Numbered from the stretch's first letter, positions 38,474 through 50,512 are shown. The stretch: 64,000 nt of DNA from Ceratorhiza oryzae-sativae (GCA_030998015.1 JARWMV010000249.1:186001-250000), one strand, 5' to 3'. Made by a program: numbers and translations. The notes: generated by a model not told the origin, from the sequence alone.

Positions 38474-39150
38474 TTAGTTCACGTTGCTGTGTCGACGAAT
38501 CAGATTGCGCTCGCCACTTCCTTCACTTATGTTATCAACCTCATCGTCGGAGCTGCCAAGGTCAGCCACGAAGATTTCCGCCTCCATAGCATCATTGTTT
38601 CCATCGCCGCGACGACTCTTTTCTTGGTCTGCATTGTTATCTCCAGCTTCGTTATTCGGCTGGTGCCCACTCGCACCGTCCGGAGGGTTACCCCCCTCTG
38701 TGGCTACAGCCGCTCCAGCTGTAGCACCTATGCCAGCAAACAGCGCCGGGACAATCGTCCCTGTAGCACCAATAGACTGCATGATTGCAAAAGCGCTACC
38801 AGAAGAGACCGCGCCTCCATAAAAAGCTGACTGGATCCCAGCAGCAATGGATCCTAAGAAAGTTGTGTAAGCAAGTGTAGCAAATCCGTTTACGCAAACA
38901 ACAATCCATACCGGCTGCAACTCCAGCTGTGGTGAATCCGAGAAGGGGTGGTATAGCAAATGCAGTAACCCCGACTGCTACCCCGGTGGCACCAATTGTC
39001 GCTGCTCGTTGAACGCCAGGCGGAACGGCCGGCATGTTCTCGCGTACTTGGCGGACACCTGTAGGTTGCTGATACGTTCAAGATGTTTTACGATTGATAT
39101 TGATGGAACTCACGAGGGTCGTTAGCAATTTGGTTCAGCCAATTGTTCAT
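38474..39150 (-). CDS. Interferon-induced 6-16 (IFI6/IFI27)-like small protein
   Basis: Three exons: MNNWLNQIANDP from ATG 39150, then VRQVRENMPAVPPGVQRAAT with IGATGVAVGVTAFAIPPLLG and FTTAGVAAG, then SIAAGIQSAFYGGAVSSGSA with FAIMQSIGATGTIVPALFAG and IGATAGAAVA, ending in a polar acidic tail (SSDDEVDNISEGSGERNLIR). Splice phases agree (CCT C|gtgagt and GCC G|gtatgg). The arrangement of glycine/alanine-rich hydrophobic helices with GFT-x-AG-x-AAGSIAA and QS-x-GA-x-G matches the Ifi-6-16 family (ISG12/IFI27), known in animals for mitochondrial or nuclear-membrane roles in apoptosis. Fungal members are poorly characterised, so a membrane location is inferred and the function is unknown. The charged tail of about 75 residues is not part of the animal proteins. 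Confidence 0.75.
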
Positions 39151-42100
39151 TGTGTTTGTGCGATGGTAGTCGAAGACAAGTGGCAGTCGCCACCGAGCGT
39201 TCATGTGTAAACAATGCCCAACAATAGGGGTAGATAAAAGAATGTGTAAGGTATTTACATGGCATAGCCATGGCGGCTTTCAAATATAGCCCAGCAGCTA
39301 CGGGCCTTTAGCCGTGCTTTAAACTCATCTTATAGGCTTTATAATGGTAACATCATAATCCCTGTCGATCAAACCAGGAAATATCTACCTTGCATATACC
39401 AATCCTCTCAAGTATGGAGCGAAGCCTTTTTCTCAGATGCTGGACTGCTGAAACCTAGTTATGTTGTTGTTGACAGGGTTTATTGTGCTTGCGCCTTATT
39501 CTATTTTCAACCTTCTATCACCCAATACCACCAACGTCTAGACCATCCACAGCGAATAGTCACGTTAAAAGCGACGGCTTTGTCATTTACGTAGCAACAT
39601 GTATCTGGAACTAAAATGGGTTTACCAGGTACTGGAATTATTGTGAATATGCCAACCCTTCATTGGTTAAGAAAGGAAACACAGATTAACAACCCCGCGC
39701 AGTAGACGATATGAACCAACATATCCAACGCACAGATTCCAGTGCGCTTCGCCACCCAGTGCTCGCTCTAACATGCGCGGCCCTTTGGTTGGCATAGCTT
39801 CCGGCTAGTCTGGGGGGCACTTGCGCCGCCTTTGGTGCCGCGAGCATGGCCAGATATCCGACGCGCGAGTACGCCCCGAAGGGCGCCCTGAGTCCAATGT
39901 AAGCTACACTCACGCGCCGCATTTTGACTCAGACCTCACGATCAGCCGTAAGTTGAGGGAGAGACAAGTAAAGCGCTTGGGACAAAAATCGACGCCTGAC
40001 GACGGGCGCTGCCACGGTGAGATCGTGGTCAAGCTCAAGCATATTGCATTGCCGTGTGTGCATCATACGCCCCTCATCCTAGTCCTAGACTGCTTCGCTA
40101 ATGCTCCTCTGTGAGGTCCGTCTAATTGACCCACGATTCAAATATTCATATGCATAATCAAACTAGCACAGCAATGTCGCTGGCTCCATAGATTTTATAC
40201 TACAATTCCTACTCCTCTGTGCTACACATGGTTGACTCTATCAACTTGTGCGGCCGCCAGTTTACTGGAACTTAAAATGACCATAACACTTATCTTTGGA
40301 TCTTAGTTTGTGTCACGTTTGTTTTTGCCAGTTGCGCTTTTCAATATCGGATGTTCAGTTTAATTGATTGGCCTGGTCTGACGAGCCCGGGTCTCTGCTG
40401 GTATCTCTTCGCTCATCCAAGAGAACATAATTTATGTGACTTATGAATTATCTCCAGATTCCTAGACATTCCCTTGTATCGTCCTTAAGGTCACATTTTA
40501 TGCCGCTGGGTAATCGAGGTGTCAAGTTTATCCTACCGTTAACGGCCGAACGTCATATCATCATCGGCCATTTCATTCAAAACCCCGGGCGGTACTGCAC
40601 CGACATCGTTAATATATTCCCCTGGTTTTCCTTTTCTTAGTCGTATTATCGCCAAACTCAAAACGAGTGTCTCCTACTGGGTAACTAGGTGCTTGCGCCC
40701 CATGCACACATTCTTGCCCCCCTACCACTCACTGTAGAAAGGATAGCATATATCCTAGCCCATGAACGTTCTCGTTGTATGGGTTGGATGGTGTATCCTC
40801 GTGGGTAGCAAAAACGGCAGGGTTAGATCACGAAGCCGATAGGTTCTCCAAGGCATTGCACCACTACAGTATACATTTAATACATTGATACGCCGCATGT
40901 ATCAAACTATGATCACCTATACGTAACAGCACACTCACCCCGTTTCAGCGTATCCGTATCCAAGTGACCCCCCGTGTATCAAGCGTGTTTTACTACACAT
41001 TCTCACCCCTATCCAGTATCTTGATATGTACAGGTTGGCCGACACGGTAACACCGACATCGGATCACCGAGCTCATGTCAATCACAAAGGACCCCGGGCT
41101 GCATTTACCGGTAGCTCGATCCAGTAGTACCCGAAACTGCGCTGAATTATTGCGATAGCTCTTCTCGAGTACATTTTCCACTTCAGCTCAGTTTACGAGA
41201 GTTTTGGGAGCACCATGTTTAGCCCGAATAGGAATTTGCAATAAAATTGGATGAGTTCGGCGGCTGTTTGTTGGCCCGATAAAGTAATCTCTTCGTCCAC
41301 TGCCGTGTAGCATCGTTGATTCTCGAGTCTCGAACCTGGTGCCTGTGATCTGAAGGAGTGGCGAGCGTGGATGGCGGCGCGGAAGATCTCCTCTCTCGAA
41401 TGGCCGATTGCAGTTTACTGAAACAAGCTTGAGGTGTGAACGAAGCTAGGATCAACGGCCGGACGGGCAGTGGTTTCGCCGAAGATATTGCAACGGCCGC
41501 CTTTGGAATTGAAAGAAACCCCAAAAAGATTGGGCTCATCGCCGATTAATTTGTAGTAATTTCTTGCATGCTTTGTTCGATATCGGTCTCGGCGCGGAAC
41601 ATCAAGAGATTCACACGGTTCCCATAAGGCAGGCTGGGTGATAGATCATGCGAGTACTCCCCAGAGTATTCTTAGAACACAAGTCCACGCTAACGATATG
41701 GACGAAGGCTGGCAATTCCGCCTGGAATGCGAAATGCATTTGTCGAGCGCAATGTTCCCCTTCTGAAGCTAGCCACCCAATCGGCCGTTCCTGAATCCCC
41801 GTGGAGCATTTATGACACTCGCCGGCGGTCGGCGTTAGTTTACACTTCAAGATCTGTAATCGAAAGAAAAGTTTATGACATAGCTGTCGGATGTTGTTGA
41901 TCGGAAATGAAGAAGTGACGCAGTAGTTGACCCTTGCAGATCACTGGACGAATGCCGAGGTACCTTTCATATGTCAGGGGAACAGAGGCTGGGGAAAGGC
42001 TGAACTAGAAGTTCGTGGTGGGGAGGAATCGGACGCCAATCTAGCATGGACAAGGTGAGGCGTCGGTCAAGAGCTTCCATTTTGGGTGGTGTCAAGCTCG

Positions 42101-42402
42101 CTAACTTGGACCCTGTCAATATACGTATCAGTGCCTTAACTCCGAGCCTAGGCTGCGAGCACCGTCGGCTGTATGAGTCACCTATCCGACACCCTTCGCG
42201 GAGCAGGACGGTTTTGGGATCGGCACGGAAGATCAATGTTACATAATCCCGAACCCAGGCAGAAATAAAATTCTGCGAACTAGACTCGAAAAAGGCAGCA
42301 AAACCTTGCGAGGAAGTGACAGCAAGTATGGTTTCGGTCGTAAGGCGAGAGCGACTTGATTCATATTTGTTGACTACATTGGCTCTACGGAGGTTCACGA
42401 GC
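39151..42402. other. Gene-poor 3.25-kb region
   Basis: No gene can be supported. Short open frames exist on both strands (39821-40114 +, 41219-41539 -, 41611-41850 -, 41967-42398 -), but none reads as a known family across splice sites. A minus-strand peptide near 41800-41850 (LKCKLTPTAGECHKCSTG) faintly recalls the second half of a Zn2Cys6 finger, without the first half. CpG dinucleotides are present, unlike in the 1-2798 block. Decayed gene or repeat remnants are possible. Confidence 0.4.
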
Positions 42403-43346
42403 TCAAGAGCGTGCTGCCTGGAAACGGCTTCCTGCCTCCTTGAAGTTGATAACGTTCCAAATGGCGTTGAGGTACTATTGTCGATGGTTTAGCTTACTTG
42501 AACTTGACAAGGCACGGGAGGAGTACTTACATCGGGTTTAACGTTCTTGTACTGAAGATAAAACGCCTGTCCAATAAAGTGTCAACGCACCGTCTGGATA
42601 TAATGGACGGAACAGCGTACATGCTCCCAGATGTCGACCCCGATAAGTGGGACGTAGGGGGCTATACCAATAATTTTTACTTAATCGAGCGGCTCAAAAT
42701 TAGCGACGCATACAACTCACGAAGAACGGGATCCTGGTTTGGGGTCGTAACAATCTCGAGCGCCTTGGTGTTTGTGTTGTACGCCTAGAGAAATCGGTGG
42801 ATCAAGAGTAGACGATTCAAAAAGTGTATGCATACTTACAAGCCAGCCCCAACCGCTTCCTTGAATGGCGGCCGTCCTGGTATTGAATTCCTTGATCATC
42901 GTGTCGACACTACCAAAGTCCTTTTCGATCGCCGCTTTGAAATCGCCTCCCTGGAGCTTGGTTTCAGGAGAGCCAGTAGGAGCGAGGTTAGTCCAGAACA
43001 GGCTGTGATTGATGTGTCCGCCGCCGTTGAATTTGATCGCGGCTTGAAGTGCGATCCTCTCTTTCGCCGACGCTGCTTTGCTGTAGGATTCTTCGGCGGC
43101 GTTTAGGCCATTGACATAGGTCTGATGGTGCTTTTTGTGGTGGAGTGTCATGATCTCTTCGGATATGTGCGGCTCGAGAGCCTGTCAGAGCAAGCCGGCG
43201 TCAGACCCGTTCTGCGGGAAGTTGGCTTGGCCTCTCACATTATACTGATATGGCAGGTCCGGAAGGGTGTGGATCGACGCCGAGACCGACGCGGCAAACG
43301 TGCGGCGGGTCGGCGCGCGCAGAGCAGAGCGTGCGATAGCGAACAT
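42403..43346 (-). CDS. SOD2: Mitochondrial manganese superoxide dismutase
   Basis: Converts superoxide to hydrogen peroxide in the mitochondrial matrix. The start [20 protein letters not shown] is an Arg/Ala/Ser presequence, followed by the mature start [18 protein letters not shown]. Metal ligands are in [18 protein letters not shown] (first His), [12 protein letters not shown] (second His) and [18 protein letters not shown] (Asp and His). [16 protein letters not shown] and QDPVL are also canonical, and [18 protein letters not shown] precedes the TGA at 42403. Exons join in phase at introns near 43234, 42835, 42720, 42620 and 42530. Gly-Gly-Gly-His in the central loop fits the Mn form. It lies head-to-head with ELP5 over 113 bp. 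Confidence 0.94.
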
Positions 43347-43459
43347 CGTCGTCGTGGTGCAGCTGACGAGGTGTCGCCCACAATCACGGCCGATGACATC
43401 AGTCTCGGCTGACTAATGGTCGACTGGCGGCTCCTGCTTATACACATGTGTCCAGCGCA
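43347..43459. promoter_or_regulatory. 113-bp bidirectional promoter, SOD2 / ELP5
   Basis: Only 113 bp separate the ATGs of the mitochondrial SOD (-) and ELP5 (+). An AT-rich TTATACACATG at about 43438-43448 is the only visible TATA-like element. Confidence 0.5.
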
Positions 43460-44823
43460 ATGCCGCCAACTCCAGATCTCCTGCTTGATCCGACGGGAAC
43501 ATCGCCCAGTCTTGTGCTCCTAGAGTATAATCTTGGGGCGACATGCGTCTTGGCATTGAGGCAGATTGTACAAGATGCACTCAGTGGGTGAGCAAATCTT
43601 GTGTTAATTTTTCAACTCGGTTACTGATGCAGAAATAGGGGCGCACATGTTATATTTGTGTCTCTGATGCTATCTCCGCATAAGTATCTAGATACAACGA
43701 ACTCTCCGTCACTGCATCTATGTGATCTAAGTGGTTTTGTGCCGGGTTATTCCGAGGAGATACCAAATATTCTAGCCGAACTTGAGAAAAAGCTTCAGTC
43801 TGGTCGGTCTTTTGCCATTTCAGGTTACCAATAATTTCACTGAACGAGCCAAGCTTGTGTAGTTGAGAGGAGCACTGTTCTTGTGGTTATAGACTCACCA
43901 GACACACTACTGTCCGACCTTGGCTCTCAATCACAGACTATGGATATACTCTCTCAAGCGTTTGGGCGGATGGCTCAGCGTTCAAGCTTATCGCGGCTTG
44001 TTCTGCAGATCAAATCAAATTCTCCTCTCCTTTCCCCACTTTTATCAACAAACTTTCAGCCTCGAACGCCCAGGATTGGGACAACCCAACCTCCGCCACC
44101 CCACACACTAACCCATCTGATCTTTCATCCAACCATCCTGTTCACACATCTTGCACAACAATACCACATCTCGCTGCCCCCACCCAACACCCCTCCAGAT
44201 GCAGCCTCGGCTCGGTTTTGGTCAGTATTCACCCCAGTTGCCAAGCGGGGAACAGGCGAGCAACTGGTCATGGGAGTCGACTCTGATCAATTCAATATAG
44301 CGAGCGGCTTAAATACATCTGCGAGCAGAAACTCACATATGGGAGTGGTTGAGATGATCACACGAGCGAGAGCGGGAGGCCAAAAGGGTGTTCGCCGAGT
44401 CTTGAGGGGCTGGCAGATGAACACGATCAAGAGCCGAGTGGTTTGGTGTCTTTGGGAGGACATCCCGGATTTGAAGCCGTGCATCACTGCAAGCACAGTG
44501 AGTCTTGGTGTTCGGTGGCTGTATGATTTAATTTCGATCATACCCTCAGGAAGGGGTCGGCTCGACCTCTCAGCCAATGGACTCGGTGTCGTTCAACCTT
44601 CAATTGTCAGAAGCTCAACAACAGGCACGAGCAAATGTCCCGCTGCCCTATACAAACGCTGGGATTCAGGCCTATGCCTCCTCTCAAGGTGAGAGAACAG
44701 ACTTGTAATCAATGCCTTCGCATGGCTCACCGATCAATCCGGACAGATGGGGAAATTCATTACGTCCCGGACCAGGCCGATGATTTTGATGACGATGATC
44801 CAGACGACGACCTGTATATATAG
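43460..44823 (+). CDS. ELP5: Elongator complex subunit ELP5
   Basis: Subunit of the RecA-like Elp456 subcomplex that supports tRNA wobble-uridine modification. It starts MPPTPDLLLDPTGTSPSLVL with SLVLLEYNLGATCVLALRQI; later exons give HVIFVSLMLSPHKYLD and VVIDSPDTLLSDLGSQ. Mid-region HTLTHLIFHPTILFTHLAQQ, RFWSVFTPVAKRGTGEQLVM and GQKGVRRVLRGWQ follow the pattern of fungal ELP5. The C-terminal block, SVSFNLQLSEAQQQARANVP then LPYTNAG, splices into an acidic end, DQADDFDDDDPDDDLYI, which is highly typical. About 390 residues with about four introns. The family is fast-evolving, so the call rests mainly on the C-terminal motifs and the order of blocks. Confidence 0.82.
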
Positions 44824-45014
44824 ATCTAATAGAGACAACCAAATCGCACCGCCCTTCGTCGCGTCGGGTGGCAGAGACCTATATGCATACAGTCTGGGCT
44901 CATGAGTAATCTCGTGCGGAGAGACACAGCCACCTTGGACCACCGAGCAAATGAGGTCAACTGAGGTCATGCGTACCCTTGCTCCCATCCACAACCACCA
45001 CCGAATCCGACTCA

Positions 45015-46567
45015 ATGTCTACACCGAGCGATGCTGGCGCCGCCGTTCCCCAGGCTCAAAAAGGCACATGGTACGCGTGTTTCTCGACGCGCGTGATAGC
45101 AACCGCAGCTAACACATCCTTTTTCGGCTGCTTCTGCAGGACGTCGTTTGTCAAGTCGTACGTCGTTCTTTCTCATCGTCGTTGGCGACGCGCTGAGATA
45201 TCCTTAGTCTCGCCTCCTTCTCGGGAGACTTGTCATCGTTGACCGCACCCCCCTTTATCTTGTCCCCTGTTTCGCTCACCGAGTTTCCTGGTAAGCAGCT
45301 GGGCTACCAGTTGCCCCGCCCTCTGCTAATGTGTGCATTTGATAGCCTATTGGAGCGAGCGGCCTGAGCTGTTCTCCGCCATTGCTGATGCCAAGACCGA
45401 GGGTGACCGAGCGAGGGCCGTTTTGAAGTGGTTCATCGCAAGTCACCTCCCTCTTGGTCCACTCGTTTTTACCAACGATTCCATGTTCTCTAGTCCACGC
45501 TCAAGGGCCAGTACACCTCTCGAAATGAGACCATGGGCTCTGAGAAAAAGCCACTTAATCCTGTGCTCGGCGAGTGGGTCCAACTTCCGCAGCTATATTT
45601 GACCACATGCTCAATCGTGACGTATGTGCAGGCTGTTCTACGGGTACTGGCCGGACAAAAATGGGCGTGGCAAGCAGACCATTGTTGTAGAGCAGGTTTC
45701 ACACCACCCTCCGATCGTACGCACGCGCCAAGCTATATCAGTGTGTGAACTGTGATTGACCACCCAAGCCATTCTTAGACCGCCTATTACCTGAGCAACG
45801 AGGACAAGGGTCTCTCCCTCCAGGGACATAACGCGCAAAAGACCTCGTTTAGCTCCGGCGCGATCATCGTGAGGCAGGTCGGCCATGCGGTGCTGACGGT
45901 CAAGCTGCCATCAGGAGCGAGCGAAAAATACCTGATCACTTTACCCAAGCTTCGAATCGACGGTATCTGGTATGGTAGCCCGTACATTGAGCTCACCGAC
46001 ACGTCGTATATCGCAAGCAGCGCCGGTTATTTGGCGACAATCGAGTACAAGGGCAAGGGATATTTCTCCGGCAAGGCCCATAGTTTCAAGGCCACTCTTA
46101 ACGATCCCGATGGCGAGACCATGGACGTGATTGAAGGCCAGTGGGATACAGTTTCCTATTCGAAGCACAGCAAGAGTGCCGCGTTCACCGACGTGACAAG
46201 CCCAAAGGAAGAAGTGAACGTTGGCCCTATTGAGGAGATGAACGAGTGGGAGACGCGCAAGCTCTGGAGAGTTGTCGCCCAAGGCATCCGAGAAGGAGAC
46301 TTTGAGACTGCGAGCAAGGACAAGAGCAGGATTGAAAACGAACAAAGGCAGAGGAGGAAGGACGAGCAGGCTGCTGGAACTCCTTGGGAGCTCAAGCACT
46401 TTGTGCGGGTGGAGAGCGACGCCGACTGTGGGTCGACTTTATGCCCTCATAACCACAAACTGATTACTCATATTTTCTATCTAGACGAGAGCCTCGGAAA
46501 GCTCTTCAATGCACAGCCTGCGACCGAGGACCTGTATGTGTTCAAGCACAACGGTCCAACTTTTTGA
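45015..46567 (+). CDS. Oxysterol-binding protein, KES1/OSH4-like
   Basis: Cytosolic lipid-transfer protein exchanging sterol and PI4P between membranes, without PH or ankyrin domains. The start is [19 protein letters not shown]. After short introns come [20 protein letters not shown] with [45 protein letters not shown], the family signature [10 protein letters not shown] (about 45690-45715), [62 protein letters not shown] and the tail [20 protein letters not shown]. It ends [14 protein letters not shown]. KPLNPVLGE and the paired His of SHHPP, which bind the PI4P head group, are intact. About 400 residues, as expected for the short OSH4/KES1 class. Confidence 0.92.
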
Positions 46568-46689
46568 GCTGGAATTGTAGATGTCGTTTGAACCCGCAGT
46601 CCTTAACCTGGGAGCTGCTGTAGGACTTGAGATGAATATATGTATATCTTGGCTATTTTTTTCCCCGTCGCGAGCCTGGTTCTGAGCCA

Positions 46690-48928
46690 ATGGGTGCCAT
46701 CAAGCTCTTCAATATATACAAACAAGGGTCAACAACTCCTAGATCCTCGTGCCGTGGCTCAGGTAAAGACCGCCATAAGGTCCCAAGAAAGCTTGGATTT
46801 GGGCGCGTTATTGCCAACAAGGCTATCACTATTAACGCGCAACGCATGGTATTTATCTATAAAACTATGCTCAAAACGTTTGCCTGACTATCCCAGACTG
46901 CGCAGAGATTTGACAATGAGACACAATCGCTAGGCGAGGACTGGGACGGCGACGTTGCCTCTCAAAAACAAGAGACAATGTTGGATAATGGAGCACTCTT
47001 GCCTCCATCCAAGCGTGCGCGGAAGGAAAAATATCACAACTACGTACCCGAAGAGGAGACGATACGAAATGATTACTCTCAACGCTACGTAGACGGCGGC
47101 GAGTGGCCGCAAAACTGGGTGTTGGGCGCGAAACTGGAACAAAGATTTGAAGAGTGAGTCGTCTATTGCTGTGTGTATCGCGCATACTCACCCGTGTCTT
47201 GCTGCCAGGTATCCGAAACAGCGGCGGCTGCTCGAGCTAAAGCGCGCAAGTGTCGCTTCCGTCGCACACCCACCGACCTACCTCCCGTGCTCCTCCCTCT
47301 CTACTCTTGTCGAAGCACAGGTCAAGTTCGACGTCATTCTGCTCGACCCTCCAGTCAGTGAATCAGCCGAGTCGGATGGAAAAGACTTCTTCTCTTGGGC
47401 CGATGTCCAAGGAATGCCAATCCCTGCGCTCGCCGCCGAGCCGAGCTTCATCTTCATGTGGGTAGGGAGTGGTGCTGGAGATGGACTGGAGAGGGGACGA
47501 GAGGTGCTTGCCCGCTGGGGGTTCAGGAGATGCGAGGACGTAGTTTGGGTCAAGACCAATCTGACGGATAACAAAGGACCTGGGGCAAGTCTAGCTTTAA
47601 ATATGTCTCATGCGGACACTGACGTTTTCTAAGCAGGGTGATGTTCCGACTACATCGCTGTTAGTTAGAACGAAGCAGCATTGCTTGATGGGTATCAAAG
47701 GAACCGTTCGGCGGTCAACGGACAGCTGGTTCGTACACTGCAATATTGGTACGTATTCGGTTTAAACTAGGTTCTGTTTACATCCTGATGAGCCGTCTAT
47801 CAGACACTGACGTGATTATATGGGACGGCGATCCAACGGGTATGGACCATATCCTAGTCAAAGCGTCCTCGAGCTGACCCAGCTACAGACCCAACCCGAA
47901 AACCGCCCGAGATGTACTCCCTGATCGAGAACTTTTGCCTGGGGACCCGTCGGCTAGAGATATTCGGAAAGCTGTCATCATTGCGAAAAGGATGGGTGAC
48001 TGCGCTTTCGGCGAATGCAGGAACGCCGACTGCCCTGAAAGAAGAGGTGACCTCCGAGGCTACACCGATTCCGTGGGACAAGGCGACCTGGGATGCAGGT
48101 GTGCATCGTGAGAACGGGAAATGCGTAGTGCCGGGCTCTCAAGGTGAGTCTGGTGTTTGTTTGTTTGATACCAGTCAGCTCATGCTTGTCCCGTTAGAAA
48201 TCGAGATATTACGTCCTAAATCGCCTCAACGTGGCCCGCCGAATAACATGCAAAACGTGCCGAATGTCAAACCTGCCTTCCAACAGCCTTTCCCCCAACA
48301 GCCGTCTCCACACCCTCAAACGCCTACGGCAAACAACATGCTTGGTAAGCCCCTGCATATGGGCTTCCCAAGGCATCCCCAAATGGGACCACGTCCAGGT
48401 CCGGGCCCTAGCCAAGATCCGAATAACATGGCTGGGCAGATGGGCATGGGCATACCAATGGGCATGGGCGGACCAATTGGGATGAACGGGCCGATGGGTA
48501 TGGGAATGAATATGAACATGGGAGGGATGAACATGAGCATGAACATGCCCAACATGCGCATGAATGAGTTTGGGTTTGCGGGGCCGCCTGGGCCGGGTGG
48601 AATGGGGATGGGAATGGGTGTCGGGCCTCAGAACGGTATGATGCCTAATGGCATGATGTTCGGCATGGCGCCTGGCGGGATGAACGGACAGATGATGTTC
48701 CCCGGTGGGTTCGATGGCGGCGGGAATATGAATATGGGATTCGATCAGTCCGGTCCAGGACCACACGGCTGGATGGACGGATCCGGGAACGGCGGAGGCG
48801 GCGGTTGGCAACAACGTCCAGACGGGATGGGTGGGCAGCATATGGGGATGTTCATGAATAATATGAATATGATGGGGAACACGCAACTTCCGCCGGGATT
48901 TGATGGGAATATGAACCGAGGATTCTGA
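46690..48928 (+). CDS. METTL14/KAR4-like m6A methyltransferase subunit
   Basis: RNA-binding partner of METTL3/IME4 in mRNA N6-adenosine methylation. Recognisable from NDYSQRYVDGGEWPQNWVLG, then YPKQRRLLELKRASVAS, PPTYLPCSSLSTL, KFDVILLDPPVSES, WADVQGMPIPALAAEPSFIF, GWGFRRCEDVVWVKTN-like helix (RWGFRRCEDVVWVKTNLTDN), LVRTKQHCLMGIKGTVRRST, DTDVIIWDGDPT, MYSLIENFCLGTRRLEIFGK and EIEILRPKSPQRGPP, all in METTL14 order. The tail of about 230 residues is rich in Met, Gly, Asn and Pro (about 48240-48928). METTL14 normally has EPPL where this protein has DPPV. The N-terminus is unsure: a frame from 46690 joins in phase (NAQRM then TAQRFDNETQSL), but no family motif confirms it. Confidence 0.85.
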
Positions 48929-49102
48929 TTGGGCGACTTTTCCGCCAAAGGGGCTCTAGGTTTGTTGTACCGAATCGAGGTAGCATTGGGTTTGGTGGTT
49001 TCAGTATACCCAGTTGATGTCGATGTAAATCAGTATATGCATTAACGAGTAACGGGATGTAGCATGCACAGTGTGATGAAATGAATGAAACCGCGCTAGA
49101 AA

Positions 49103-50150
49103 TCACTGGAACTCCTCCTCTGCGCTGCGTCGAGCTAGTCGCCGAACCTTCTTGCGATAAGCCTCGATGTTGTTCCGAACTTCGACCTGAATTCGGAGTT
49201 GTTACAGTTGATCGCCAACCAATGAAAGGAGTGCTCACCGCCGCATCAACATTTGCAGGGCTATCGGTGTTTGGCGTGTCAGAGCTCAGGAGCGAGATCA
49301 CGCTGAGGAGCTGTCGGAATCGAGTCAATATTCGACCGATAAGGAAATATGCGGATGACGCACAATACTCTCGACGGTATGGACTGGCAACCAGCGCTCG
49401 CCGGCTTGCTCAAAGCCGTATTGGTCCTCTCCGGGTGCGTGCTGTCAGGAGGGATGAGCATAGTGCGTTGGGGGTGTGATGGGTGGCCATACCAAAATCG
49501 AAATGCAGACCTTTCCGTCGGGATAAACTTGGAAACGATGAGCTTGTCGCTAGGGGGTGCAAGCGCCGGGGGTGAATACGTACTGTTTGGGTGCCACATG
49601 GGGGTCACGAAGCGCATTTCGGGCGGGTAAAGCGGGAAGTTCTGTAGACGAAAGGTGTGGCTGAGCGATCAAAGGAGCGGATCGACAGGACGACACGACT
49701 TGCCTCGGGGAATGTGAGCCGCGCTTTGAAGAACCCACCCTCGCTTCAGGGGTGCATTTAGTGAACCTTTCTCGCTGCTGGAGAGCAAGGGATACGTACT
49801 ACAGAGTGTCTGGCGGGCTGGACACGGGTCAATTTCATTGGGATAGGGCAAAAGGGCCGATGGACTTACCCGATGATCAGGACTTCCCACTCGAGCAGGT
49901 TGCTATCGTCGACGAGACCTGTGGGAAACGGGTCAGAGGCATATGAGGGCTTGAGGAGTTTGGCGTGCACCTGCGGAAAAGCCTTCGACGGGGCGTTTAT
50001 TGAGTTCTAAAGCATGGATGAGCAGGGATCAAAGACAAGCCACACGGAAAACGCAAACGCACCCGCGAGCTGTCGCTTGAGCAGCAGCTGCGGGCCACCG
50101 CTGGGGGTGCCGGGCTTGGAGCCGGAGGGCGTGACGGCAGGAGTAGGCAT
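49103..50150 (-). CDS. Ubiquitin-conjugating enzyme E2, UBC7/UBE2G type
   Basis: E2 of the class used in ER-associated degradation. ATG at 50150: MPTPAVTPSGSKPGTPSGGP leads into QLLLKRQLAELNKRPVEGFS, then GLVDDSNLLEWEVLIIG, EFPALPPKMRFVTPMWHPN, and the active-site block VYPDGKVCISILHPPG (catalytic Cys near 49525) followed by the acidic-loop insertion EDQYGFEQAGERWLPVHTVE, diagnostic of UBC7/UBE2G. ISLLSSDTPNTDSPANVDAA and EVRNNIEAYRKKVRRLARRS complete the fold, ending EEEFQ-stop at 49103. There are about five introns. The Pro/Ser-rich N-terminal extension of about 20 residues is unusual. A longer N-terminus from a non-ATG codon upstream is open but not needed. It lies on the same strand as the pheromone gene. 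Confidence 0.93.
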
Positions 50151-50512
50151 ACGGTCGGTGCTCGGTGTTCTCTGGTGATGAGGACAGGCGCTAGCACGAT
50201 TCGGGCGTGGGGTAGCGGCAGCCACGTGATGACCCGCTCATCGAGCTTATCTTAGTTTGCATCTGTTATGTCATTCGAACCCAGGCGAATTAAATTCAAA
50301 CAACACAACGAAGGACACCATTAGAACCTAAAGCCACGCATACATGGGCAACGAAAGACACAGGGATATCAAATAGATGGCAGAAGAAGAAGAAACAAGT
50401 CCGAGTGGAGTGTGCATGCGCACGCAGAGGCTCTGGGAAGACTCGTCAGGGGCTTGGCGGAGCGGCGAGGGCACGACGGGGACTTACTGGAAGAGCGCTG
50501 CTGGAAAAGCCT
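50151..50512. other. Intergenic region between E2 and pheromone gene
   Basis: About 360 bp holding the E2 promoter and the pheromone 3' UTR. CCAGTAAGT, on the minus strand about 30 bases past the pheromone stop (near 50485-50493), could be the donor of a 3'-UTR intron. No other gene is seen. Confidence 0.4.

Noticed and set aside
41611..41850. Half of a Zn2Cys6-like motif on the minus strand
   Set aside because: Only one half of the cysteine pattern is seen, with no upstream C-x2-C partner exon and no downstream fungal transcription-factor domain.
48209..48886. 225-codon His-rich minus-strand ORF opposite the METTL14-like tail
   Set aside because: Antisense of ATG-rich Met codons gives CAT (His) runs; a mirror of the low-complexity tail.
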